64,000 bases of DNA from Cheilinus undulatus (Eukaryota; Chordata; Actinopteri; Labriformes; Labridae). Both the position numbers and the translations under genes were made by a program. Location of the stretch: assembly GCF_018320785.1 (NCBI RefSeq), contig NW_024571694.1:81197-145196 (forward strand), in the 5' to 3' direction. Of the stretch, positions 25,366 through 35,026 are shown piece by piece (the first letter of the stretch is position 1; each line of letters starts with the position of its first letter). The notes beneath the pieces were generated by a model, which worked only from the letters and a program-made list of their open reading frames with translations, searched no databases and was not told where the DNA came from.

Positions 25366-28300
25366 AGTTTCACTGTGTTCTGTGGTATCCCATGACACGT
25401 TCTTATGTTTTGGGCCAATTGTCTTTCTTTGAGAATCCATTCCAGTAATATTGTATTCCTTGAAATACCTTTGTTGGACTTAACTTGTTAAGTTGTTTAA
25501 TGCAAACGAAAATGAAAATAAAAAATTTGATTGCAAAAAAAAAAAAAAAAAGATCCAGCAGAATAACAGAAGAGCACACCACTCAGCTCCTCAAAACATG
25601 ATGCAGCCAACTCCACCATCCTTGGCAATTAATACCTCTATCTAGGCTGTAAGAGCTGGTGGAGGTCATCAAATGGTCAGTCAGCCCCTGGGCCTGATGG
25701 CAATGTCTATAAGCTGTGTAAGCAGGTACAAAAAGTTCTGTAGAAGCTCATGAAAACAGATTAAAGAGAACAACAAACCCCATCAGAGTGTCTGCAACCA
25801 ATTGGTGTTTTCATCGCCAAAAACTGCAATACCATCAGCCTGCCCAGAAGTGATGCCTTGCTGAATGTTGACCAAATCCAGCATGCAAAGGGAGAGAATA
25901 GCCAGCATGTGATGTAGACCTTACAAGTGTGTATGGCTTAGTTCTACATATGCTGAAAGACTTCAAATTTTTCTGCCTTCCAGATTGTGTCAAAAGCATC
26001 AACTTCAGGAACTTTATTTAATAACTTTATTTCACCAGATGCATTTATATCACCATACATTAAGTAATCTGTTAATTGGCACTGTGGTAGGAAACAAGAC
26101 AAGCCTGCAACAAATGGAACACAGAATGGGATGAGATGAGTCATGTCTCCTCATTTGCATCAGCCTTCAAAATATCAATCATTTCTCATGATGTGAAAAA
26201 TGTTCGTTTATGCTCCTCTGCCAACCTGCTTCAGCATGTACATGTGATAGTAACAGGGAACTTCTACTTGTTATGCAAGTGGTTGTATACAGTGGCTGCT
26301 GGTTACAATGTCATTTGGCAGACACTTTTGTCCAAAGCAACTTATATCTGGGACCTGTCTTCCTGGCATTAAGGACCTTGCCTGAGGGCTCACACTGGAC
26401 ACTCATGCTCTGATTAACGTTTGAACCCCCAATATCCCATACCATAGTCAACAATGTAAACCACTGAGCTATCTAGCTGCCCTAGTGGACCAATTAGCAT
26501 AAACTTGCCACATCAGCAGTTTTGTTAGAACTCAACAACATTTCTTTATTAAAAAGAAGCACAGATAGCAACACTGAAAGCTTGTCTTGACAGAAAAGGT
26601 GTTTTCCCTCCTCTGTTGACCTTCTTCGGCATAAGTATGTGATAGTTATGGGGAAAAGGGTTAGTTGTTGTGAGTGAGTATATAAAATGGTTGCTAGTGG
26701 AGTGATTAGCTCAGATTTAGCCACAGTGGCAGTTTTGTCAGAATTGGACTACGTGTGTTTTATGAAAACAAGGGCAGAGAGCAACACTGAAAGCTTTTTG
26801 TAGTGTCCCCCGACCGGCCTTGGGATCAATTTTATTCACAGAGAAGCTCCGATATTCACAATCTACGGCAGGGGTAGCCTGTCAGCTCAAGAGTTTTGCA
26901 CGTGCACAGCGTCATTTGTTACTCTGGTTGGCCCGTCATGAATATGACAGACAGAATGTTCCTCCAATCACCTTTCGAGAATTTTCTGAAAAGTTCTGCC
27001 CTTCCAAAATGCAATCTATGGGAGCTGTCCCATATGATTGTGAAATATATTCAGTTGATCAAGGTAGCGTTTTCCTGCCGACAGGGCTTTATGTATTAAA
27101 CTTTTGGGATCCTTCAATTGTCAACCCACAGCCAATAGGGACAGCACAATTACACCCCAAAAACCAATCACTGCCAGAACACACAATTTCTTAAGGCATT
27201 TCAACAGGCATCCCAAATAGTTGCAGTCAGCCATAGACTAGGTTTTAACCTAGTAGGCTTCGCAATAGTCACATAGGCAAAATGCCTTGTCATATTTTTT
27301 ATCCACACTGGATGCTGTTTGATAATTAAAGGCAGTTAGCAAACGTTATTTTTAGCTGTTAGCATCTGTAGCAAACACAGGGTTAAAAAATGCTTTTCAG
27401 TGATGGGTTAAAGTAAGAGAATACATCATATCTGCGACAATATTTTGGTTTGTTTGGATGTAAAGCTCTATTAGTTAAGATCAACCTTACATCTCTTTGG
27501 TGCAACTGAACAATGACACAACTTAAGTTAGAACTTACCTAGTTTCAGCTTTACACCATAACTTAAGGCAGAACTTACACATAGCTGGTGCAACAGGCAG
27601 CAGGACTCTGTGCAGGCCAGTCAAGTTCATCCACACCAAACTCTCTCATCCATGTCTTTATGGACCTTGCTTTGTGCACTGGTGCACAGTCATGTTGGAA
27701 CAGGAAGGGGCCATCCCCAAACTGTTCCCACAAAGTTGGGAGCATGGAATTGTCCAAAATCTCTTGGTATGCTGAAGCATTCAGAGTTCCTTTCACTAGA
27801 ACTAAGGGGCCAAGCCCAGCTCCTGAAAAACAACCCATAATCCCCCCTCCACCAAACTTTACACTTGGCACAATGCAGCCAGACAAGTACTGTTCTCCTG
27901 GCAACCGCCAAACCCAGATTCTTCCATCAGATTGCCAGATGGAGAAGCGCGATTCGTCACTCCAGAGAATGCGTCTCCACTGCTCAAGAGTCCAGTGGTA
28001 GCGTGCTTTACACCACTGCAGCTGGCGCTTTGCATTGCACTGGGTGATGTATGGCTTGGATGCAGCTGCTTGGCCATGGAAACCCATTCCATGAAGCTCT
28101 CTACCACTGTTCTTGAGCTAATCTGAAGGCCACATGAAGTTTGGAGGTCTGTAGCCATTGACTCTGCAGAAAGTTGGCCACCTCTGCGCACTATGCGCCT
28201 CCATCATTTTATGTGGCCTTCCACTTCATTGCAGAGTTGCTGTTGTTCGCAGTCACTTCCACTTTGTTATAATACCACTGACAGTTGACTGTGGAATATT

Positions 28301-31300
28301 TAGGAGCCAGGAAATTTCACCACTGGACTTGTTGCACAGGTGGTATCCTATCACAGTACCACGCTGGAATTCACTGAGCTCCTGAGAGCGATGAAACCTT
28401 GCAAAGCAGATGGATTCGCCCGTTTCTGTGTTTCTCACTGACAAATCCATCTTGCAATGCTCCCATCTGAACTATTTGGACCCGGTTAGAAAGTGACAGA
28501 ACCAATCAGGGACAAGGGGCAGCACTTTCGAGCGCGGCAGAGTCAGGATGTAAGCAAGCAGCGAGAAGAGAAGAGGCAGTTGTAGATATGGCAGAAGACT
28601 ATTGCTTGGCCGTTAATGGCGTTAATCTGCTACGTTAACGTGAGACTCTTATCGCAGGATAAGAAAATTATCGCATGTTAATTTATTCACTAAAGGGGCT
28701 TACAGACACACCGCCGAGCACATGTAGTGGGCTACCAACATGCCTCCGGTCATTTCCAGTGGGAGGAGGGCAGAGGTTTGGGTCTGCTGTGAGCAGGCTT
28801 ACGCTCCGCTGAACTGGACAACATCTGTTTTTAATGAAAGAGGGAATGCTTGGGTGTGTGATTACAACCAGTAGTCAATATTACATGTTGTTTGCACATA
28901 AGCACAAACCAGAGGTTGCGCTGTGACAGAGCACCACATCAGCTTTATGACATCATCGTAAAAGCTAAACTTCTTTAAACAGCGTGGCAGTTTGTTCACA
29001 TTTTTCCTCAATAAAAGGCAGAAATCATCAGAATCCAGTCAATAAATGTTGTGCTGTGACTCACCTTACAGATGAACACAGGCTGGAGTCAGTGAGAGGA
29101 GGTGAAAAGCAAAAGAAGTCTCCTGTCACCTCAAAAACTGCTGTGTCTTTGCAGTGTGAGCCCATTTAATCCTCTGAGCTACACGTAGATGTGCAGATAT
29201 GAAGAGCGAAATTGCTGGCATCTTAAAAGTGATTTTAATCATCCATGGATGCATGATGAACTTTTTGCCGGGTCAAAACAAAAAACAATCTTCCTCTTCT
29301 TTCGCCTCCTTTGCGGGGTTGTAAACTAGCTACATGCATACCGCCACCTGCTGTTTCAGACCGAGTAAATACGCAAGTGCATCAGGACACAGTTCAATAT
29401 TGCTAGTGTGAAAGCAAGCCTGCGGGGGAAGGGGGAGGGTGAGGAATTGCGGCGCGGTGCGGTTCGAATCAACTGGGCCTAATGTGAAAGCACCCTAAAA
29501 TCTCGCTGATCCATCCTGACGGAGAGCTTCATACAGCACACACTCATGCATCACAGCACTGAGACAAATTGGAGAGATGGAGAACAACTTTTTAATTCTG
29601 TCTCTGTTATGATCTGTGAGTAGGTTACAAACATATGCCTTTATCTGTTAGATTTTCATGACTGATATCATGGAAACTAGGGTGTTAAAATGAGGTTCAG
29701 AGAGGGAGAGAGAGGAGAGTTGGGTGGTGGTGAGCGAGCAAGAGAGAACAGGCGCGGATCTGAATCATCCTTCACCCATCTCTTTATTATATTTCCATGG
29801 TTGAAATCCACATGAAAAATTAGCAAACTTTGGTGTTTAAAGTGAGGGTTCAGTGGTGAGCAAGCGAGGTGTTCTCGAGCAGTCTGTGATGCATTTTCCT
29901 TAATATTTAGATAGGTCAAGCATTTTTTTAATGTCTTTGGCAAAATTCAAATTAGCATTTTAATCTAGATTAATCTAGAGTAACTACAGGATTGCAGTGA
30001 GATTAATCTAGATTTAAAAAATTAATCTATGCCCAGCATTACAGAAGAAATTAGAGTGGATGTTGCCAAAGCGCCAGTTTTATCAGAACATGATGACAAT
30101 TCTTCATTAAAAGAAGAACAAAGAACAGAACTGAGTTGTTTTGTTTTCAAAAACGGCAAAAGTCGTGTACTGACATGTCTACAGTTGCCATAATTCATGT
30201 TATGCAGTTCTCTGTGGATTTTACTCCTTGGTATGGGCTACGTCACGTGTTTTGTTGCTCTGATTGGCCCATAAAGTTGTGACAGACAGAAAGTTCATCT
30301 GATCACCCTTCCAGTGTTTTTTTCAAAGCCTCTGCCCTTTCCCAAACGCTGTGCATGAGATGGCAGGTTAGAGTGACCCATTCTTTCACAAATGTTTGTC
30401 GAAACAGTCTGCATGCCTAGGTGCTTGATTTTATACACCTGCGGCCATGGAAGTGATTGGAACACCTGATTTTTATTATTTGGATGGGTGAATGAATACT
30501 TTTGGCAATATGGTGTATTTAACCTCCATTATTATTGCTAAAATTATTCAACTATCTTCAAATGCAGCATTAGCAGTTCAGTGCAGGCCTTTCAAAAATA
30601 ATCAGATTTTTATGGAATATGTTCTTCAACTTTTTCAAAAATGTTCTGCATTATTTATACATACATTTTTTCAGCTTTTTAGAAACAGCATTAGCACTAA
30701 AGTGACAACTTATTCATCATGCAGCATTTACAGCTCAGTGTCTTCAAACATTGCATTCTGTAATTCATATTACAGTTTAACATTGTGATATGCAGAACAA
30801 GTACTGTGAAACAGCCATATGATAATGAATATTCTAAACACTGATCTATTTTTGTGTTGATTACAGCATCAACAATCAGGATTGTGCTACTGGGAAAAAG
30901 CAAGGCCAAACAGACAAAACTTGGTAACATCATCATCAGAGACCAAGTTGTTTATCAACAAAAACGTCAGACCAAACACTCAGAGGCCCACAGTGGGGAC
31001 TGGAGAGGAAACCCAGTAACAGTCGTGAAAACTTCAGACGTGTTCAGTCTGTCTGTGGAGGCTGTGAGAAGAGAGGTGAAGAGCTGTGTGAGTCTTTGTC
31101 CTCCTGGACCAAATGTTCTGCTGCTGTTAGTGAAACCTTCTGATTTCACTGAAGAGAACAGACAAGCACTGAAGTTCATCCTGAGTTTGTTTGGTCAAGA
31201 TGTTTTTAAACACTCAATGGTCATCATGACACACAGAGAGGATATACAGAGCCCTGTAAAGAAGCTGATTGAAAACTGTGGAGGAAGATGCATCTATATG

Positions 31301-33973
31301 CTTGAAGATAATCATGATCTTATGAAGAAGATTGAAAACATTGTATGTGAGAAGGAGGGAAACTTCCTCACCTTCACTGAAGAGTCCACAAGACCAAAGT
31401 CTGAACTCAACAAACCAGCTTTAAACCTGGTTCTGTGTGGGAGAGAGGGATCCGGAAAGACTTCAGCAGCAAAGGTCATTTTAGGTCAGACAGGTCTTAA
31501 TCCAGTCTCCAGCTCATCAGAGTGTGTTAAATATCAGGGAGAGGTTTGTGGACGTTGGGTTTCCCTGGTGGAGCTTCCTGCCTTGTATGAAAAACCTCTG
31601 GAGGAAGCGATGGAGGAGTCACTCAGATCTGTCTCACTCTGTGATCCTGAAGGTGTCCACGCCTTCATCCTGGTCCTACCTGTGGGTCCACTCACTGATG
31701 AGGACAAGGGAGAGTTAGAGGCCATCCAGAACACATTTGGGTCTAAAGTCAATGATTTCACTATGATCCTGTTCATGTCAGAGTCAGATCCCAAAGATCC
31801 AGCTGTAGTTAACTTTGTAGAAAAAAGCAAGGAAATCACAGAAATCATTCAGAGCTTTGGAGGGAGATCTTTTGTTCTCAACATCAAGGACAACCAGCAG
31901 ATCCCAGAGCTGTTGCAGATGCTGGAAAAGATGACGACTGGAGAATCCAGATGCTTCACCAAAGACACATTCACTCAGTCTCAGATGGAGAAAATTGTCC
32001 GACTTCAAACTGAGCTGCAGGATGTGAAACAGAGGAGGGTGAGGGAAGCTGATAATGACACCCAGAGCAGAGAATGTCTCAGGATAGTTCTGATTGGAAG
32101 GACTGGCAGTGGAAAAAGTGCGACAGGAAACAACATTTTGGGAAAAGATTGTTTTTACTCTGATTCCAGCTCAAAGTCTGTGACCAAGGCTTGTGAAAAA
32201 GCAACTGGAGAGATTGATGGTCAGCCTGTGGTTGTGGTTGACACCCCCGATTTGTTTGACACAGCTCTGTCTGATGAGGATGTTCAGCAGGAGCTTGGGA
32301 AATGCATCAGCATGCTGGCTCCTGGACCTCATGTGTTCCTGCTAGTGCTGCAGATCGGCCGCTTCACTAAGGAGGAAAAAGACTCAGTGGAACTGATCCA
32401 AAAATATTTTGGAAAGCATGCAGCAGATTTCATCCTTGTTGTATTCACCAGAGGTGATGATCTCCGTCAGTCAACTGAGAGTTACTTAGAGGACTCTGAT
32501 GACGTATTGAAAAAACTGATCCACGACTGTGGAGGAAGATACCAGGTCTTCAATAACAAGAACCAGACAGACCGCACACAAGTCAGAGAGTTACTGACTA
32601 AAGCAAACAAAATGCTTGAAGACAATGGCGGCAGCTTCTACACATCTGATATGTTCCAAGAGGCTGAGGCGGCGATAGAGGAAGAAGTGGAGAGGATCCT
32701 GGAAGAAAAAGAAGAAGAAATGCAGAGACAGAAAGAGGAGCTTCAGAGAAAACATGAAGAAGAAATGGAAGAAATGAAGAAAAGAATGGAGAAACAGAGG
32801 AAAGAAAGTGAACAGCAGAGAGAGAAACAACTCAGAGAAATGGAGGGAAAAATCAACAAGGAGCGAGAAAAGAGGAAGAAAGAGCAGGAAAAGAGAGAAG
32901 AGGAGGACAGGAAGAGAAAAAGGCAGGATGAACTTAAACAGAAAGAGTGGGAGGACAAACTTGAAAACCTGGAGAGAAAAATAAAGTTAGAATCAGAGGA
33001 AAAAGAAACCATTGATAAAAAGTGGGAACAGAGCAGAAAAGAGCTGAGAAAACAGCAAGAGGACTGGGAGAGGGAAAGAACTGAATGGTGGAGACAGAGA
33101 AGGCTTGAAAATGAGAAAATACGACATGAAGAACAGTTAAAAATTAAAAAGCTTCAAGAGGAGTATGATCAGGAAAGAGAAAAAGTTGAGAAAAAGAGAA
33201 GAGAGGACGACCAAAGACGAAGAGAACAGGAGGAGAAGGAGAGAAGAGAACTAGAGGAAAACTATAAGAAAAAAATGGAGGACATGAAGAAGAGGAATGA
33301 AGAGGAGGCCAGAAAACAAGCTGAAGAATTCAATGAGTTCAGAAAAAATTACGACAAAGACTATAATGAACTAGAAGAGAAACGCATGAAGGAAATGCGT
33401 AAATTGAAGAAAAAGCATGAGAGACAACTGTATGAGGAAGAGAGGAGACATAAGAAACAGTACAGGCTGTTACAAGAAGAAAGAGAGGATCTGAGGAAAA
33501 AGCATGAGCAAGAAATGAAAGAAAAGGAGGATCTGAAGCAAAAGCATGAGCAAGATATAAAAGAAAAGGAGGACCTGAGGAAAAAGCTGTGGAGGTATCA
33601 TGTTTTGCATATAAGTATATTACTAATATACTCACTTATTTATATATATACTACTACAGAGCTGTCCTTGGGTAACCTCTGATCAAGTTAGGTTTTGTTA
33701 GGTTTTGAGAAAGGATGTTGTGGATGTCCAAAGAGGGCAGTGTTTACTGACCAGTATGAGTGTTTAGTGTGATAAGTGGGGCCAAAACAATATCTGGACT
33801 CCTAACTGTTCAGTTTCAGGAGACTACGATGGAATAACAGGAAATGTTTTGTAAGAGACAAGCTGAAGAAAAAGCATGATGAAGGACTTAAAGAAAAAGA
33901 GGATCTGAAGAAAAAGCGTGAGCAAGAAATAAATGAACTTAGAAAAAATACCAAAAAATGTATCATCCTCTGA
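21027..33973 (+). CDS. GIMAP8-like GTPase with four AIG1 domains
   Basis: GIMAP (AIG1) proteins are septin-like GTPases of immune cells that act on intracellular membranes and lymphocyte survival. Exons: 21027-21125 (ATG at 21107), 22979-23032, 23524-24168, 24271-24321, 30867-33594, 33820-33973. All have AG/GT borders. The first four introns are all phase 1 and the fifth is phase 2. The spliced product is 1216 residues. AIG1 domain 1 spans about residues 28-210, domain 2 about 260-425, domain 3 about 442-630 and domain 4 about 661-855, followed by a Glu/Lys/Arg-rich coiled coil to the end. P-loop Lys is present only in domains 3 (GREGSGKT, 448-455) and 4 (GRTGSGKS, 667-674). Domain 4 also has DTPD. 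The protein ends CIIL. The first exon begins at a good acceptor, so a further untranslated exon probably lies upstream. The long multi-domain form resembles GIMAP8. The exact ortholog is uncertain because fish have many GIMAP paralogs. Confidence 0.85.
21107..21125 (+). CDS. GIMAP-like gene, first coding exon
   Basis: Codes MATAAE plus the first base of the next codon, followed by donor GTGAGT. The exon's 5' UTR begins after TCTTTACAG at 21026. The start is chosen because it is the first ATG in the exon and stays in phase with all later exons. Confidence 0.7.
21247..21437 (-). mobile_element. tRNA-derived SINE in the Tc1 inverted repeat
   Basis: On the minus strand it begins GGGGTGCGCCGGTGGTTGAG, has a tRNA-like B box (GGTTTGGGTCC) and ends in an A-rich tail. 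It is flanked by exact copies of TTTTTCCTGTGATTT (21232-21246 and 21438-21452). A second copy of the same family lies at 42869-43038. Confidence 0.9.
21640..22485 (+). pseudogene. Tc1-like transposase remnant
   Basis: Fragments include the N-terminal region near 21660-21790 ([15 protein letters not shown]-like reading) and the C-terminal open frame 22253-22483. The latter has [20 protein letters not shown] followed by [13 protein letters not shown], the block holding the last catalytic residues. Deletions and frameshifts occur between them, so it is inactive. Confidence 0.8.
22979..23032 (+). CDS. GIMAP-like gene, exon 2 (basic linker)
   Basis: Fifty-four bases between ATCATAG and GTGAGT, phase 1 at both ends. 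They code [18 protein letters not shown]. Its size and phase allow it to be skipped without breaking the frame. Confidence 0.65.
23111..23140. repeat. (AAT)n microsatellite
   Basis: Nine or so AAT units followed by AATG units, in GIMAP intron 2. Confidence 0.85.
23524..24168 (+). CDS. GIMAP-like gene, exon 3: AIG1 domain 1 (degenerate)
   Basis: It encodes a full AIG1-length domain: [20 protein letters not shown], then [10 protein letters not shown] (switch II/G3 region) and the AIG1 box [20 protein letters not shown]. In the P-loop the GK of GxxxxGKS is replaced by ER, so nucleotide binding is doubtful. Acceptor TTCAACAG and donor GTAAGT are both good. The ATG at the exon border is formed by joining A from exon 2 to TG here. 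Confidence 0.85.
24271..24321 (+). CDS. GIMAP-like gene, exon 4 (linker)
   Basis: Fifty-one bases between CTTTTCACAG and GTGAGT, phase 1 at both ends, coding [17 protein letters not shown]. It joins the first AIG1 domain to the long exon 5 in frame. Confidence 0.65.
25294..25548 (+). mobile_element. Short retroposed LINE 3' end with target duplication
   Basis: About 255 bases end in AAAATGAAAATAAAAAATTTG and a pure A tail (25532-25548). The flanks AAGATCCAGTAGAATA (about 25278-25293) and AAGATCCAGCAGAATA (about 25549-25564) differ at one base and are the target duplication. The LINE clade is not certain; the tail looks L1/Tx1-like. Confidence 0.75.
26500..27095. repeat. Dispersed repeat, copy 2
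   Basis: It shares subunits with 12.6-13.2 kb: AGCAACACTGAAAGCTT occurs twice here (about 26570 and 26780), each after GCAGTTTTGT(T/C)AGAA. The unique flank includes CAATCTATGGGAGCTGTCCC. The open frame 26820-27194 lies inside the repeat and is not taken as a gene. Confidence 0.5.
27592..28450 (-). pseudogene. Tc1-like transposase, truncated and frameshifted
   Basis: The N-terminus [20 protein letters not shown] is a frame with a helix-turn-helix region ([20 protein letters not shown]). A gap and another frame carry [15 protein letters not shown]-type sequence. The core reads [20 protein letters not shown] and [39 protein letters not shown] and ELDWPAQSP follow, where it ends before the DLNPIE block. 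It belongs to a different Tc1 subfamily from the other copies in the window. Confidence 0.85.
27592..28460 (-). mobile_element. Tc1-like element, 3'-truncated copy in GIMAP intron 4
   Basis: The minus strand carries a transposase from about 28450 to 27592, where it stops abruptly in the middle of the last catalytic block (WPAQSP and then unrelated sequence). No inverted repeats were found, so both ends have been lost. Confidence 0.8.
28668..29506. mobile_element. MITE with short inverted ends
   Basis: Left AAAGGGGCTTACAGACACAC and right (reverse complement TTTAGGGTGCTTTCACATTA) share AGGGxGCTTxCA at their ends. The inside has no transposase. It sits inside a larger AT-rich element (about 28600-30035) that has repeated TTAATCTAGATTAATCTAG motifs near its right end. 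Confidence 0.45.
30055..30400. repeat. Dispersed repeat, copy 3
   Basis: It shares CCAGTTTTATCAGAACATG, TTCATTAAAAGAAGAACAAA and GCTCTGATTGGCCCATAAAG with copies 1 and 2. The order of these blocks is the same in all three. Confidence 0.45.
30867..33594 (+). CDS. GIMAP-like gene, exon 5: AIG1 domains 2-4 and coiled coil
   Basis: The exon starts after TTGATTACAG. The open frame extends 13 bases further upstream, but no ATG is there. Domain 2 has a lost P-loop (GKSKAKQT in place of GxxxxGKS) and KTSD at G3. Domain 3 has an intact P-loop GREGSGKT but ELPA in place of DTPD. Domain 4 has [48 protein letters not shown] and TRGDD, so it is the most normal GTPase. From about 32680 the frame is a charged heptad-like coiled coil, with repeats such as [13 protein letters not shown] and [13 protein letters not shown]. 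Donor GAG|GTATCA at 33594-33600 is acceptable but not strong. Confidence 0.9.
33820..33973 (+). CDS. GIMAP-like gene, last exon with CIIL end
   Basis: Acceptor GTTCAGTTTCAG. Joined in phase 2 it reads through more coiled coil ([20 protein letters not shown]) to ..KNTKKCIIL and TGA at 33971-33973. The final Cys-Ile-Ile-Leu preceded by Lys-Lys fits a CaaX box of the geranylgeranyl type. That the sequence continues the same heptad pattern ([17 protein letters not shown]) as the end of exon 5 is strong support for the splice. Confidence 0.8.
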
Positions 33974-35026
33974 TCTCTTCAACTCTTGATCATTTAAAGA
34001 CAGAAGAAGATGTTTCTTAATGATTTAATGATAATAGTCATATAGGATGTTAAGATGCTTAAAGTGTTGAATGAGGCCACAAAATGACTTTGACATCGAT
34101 AAAAACAGTGTCTCTGTCCTTGCAAATACATTTTCCTCCAAACATTCATGGGAGACAAAGTTACAACAACTAAGCTAATCTTCAGTTATGTGACTGATGT
34201 GGAAGCCTGGAGGGCAAAAAGAGTTGAGGAAAGTGGCAGCTTTCATTGAATTCTCCATGAAGCTGCTGAAGGGCTTTTTAAAAAATTCTATCTCTTCAAA
34301 ACAACATGTTTACACTTAATGTCAACATTAGAAAAGAAGATATTAAGATAAACTATTTTTGGACACTTGTGACCCTCATACAGCACCCTGGACATTAATG
34401 CTATTGCTATAAACAGTAATGCACCCACCAGACCTTCACAACAGTGAAGTTTTTACTAATATTTAGTGGAGAATCCTTTCTCTAACACTGTTAACAGGAT
34501 GAAAACCTACAAAAGTAAAGACTGCTTTTTGTATTTTCAGTGTTGCTGGGTTGCAATACTGCAGTTTGGGAAGTGAAGAGCAAATAATTCATAATCATTA
34601 AAAAAATAATGTTTATTAACTGGCATTGATAGTTATTGTTGGTTGAAAACCATTTTAGGATCTTGTTGGCTATGAGGTTGTCAAACTATTTGAATGTTTT
34701 TTTGTTTGTTTGTTTGCAGCAAAGTATTTCTAAACACTTTTAAATCAGTATCATTAGTTTAATATTTTCTGTTTGCATGTTTGAATATTCAGTGATCAAA
34801 CCAAAACATACTATTGGGCTTGTTGCCACAAGAGGATGCTTTTGTATATGAACTGTCTTGTTCCTGCCCAGAAGTGACCACTCCATCTCAGATCAGTTTG
34901 AGTGAACATCATCCACAAGGTTGTCATCCCTGTTATTATTGTATCAGTATGTGATTTTATGTTGATCATTGTTTTAATCTCAATTTGGTATTTTTAATCA
35001 TTGTTTTTATTTTTCAGTTTTCCTAA
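33974..35026 (+). other. Probable 3' UTR of the GIMAP-like gene
   Basis: No further coding is seen. The first clear polyadenylation hexamer downstream is AATAAA within CCTAAATAAATG at about 35021-35026. An ATTAAA near 33996 is an alternative. The UTR extent is an inference. Confidence 0.4.

Noticed and set aside
26820-27194. Open frame of 124 codons as a gene
   Set aside because: It lies inside the dispersed repeat shared with 12.6 and 30.05 kb and has no motif or splice support. The reading frame is not kept in the other copies.
30854-30866. Open frame beginning at 30854 as a protein start
   Set aside because: The first codon is GTG, not ATG, and these bases include the TTGATTACAG acceptor. 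The phase fits splicing from 24321, so the exon starts at 30867.
32591-33012. Ser/Phe-rich minus-strand open frames
   Set aside because: They are the complement of the Glu/Lys-rich coiled coil and have no splice or family support.
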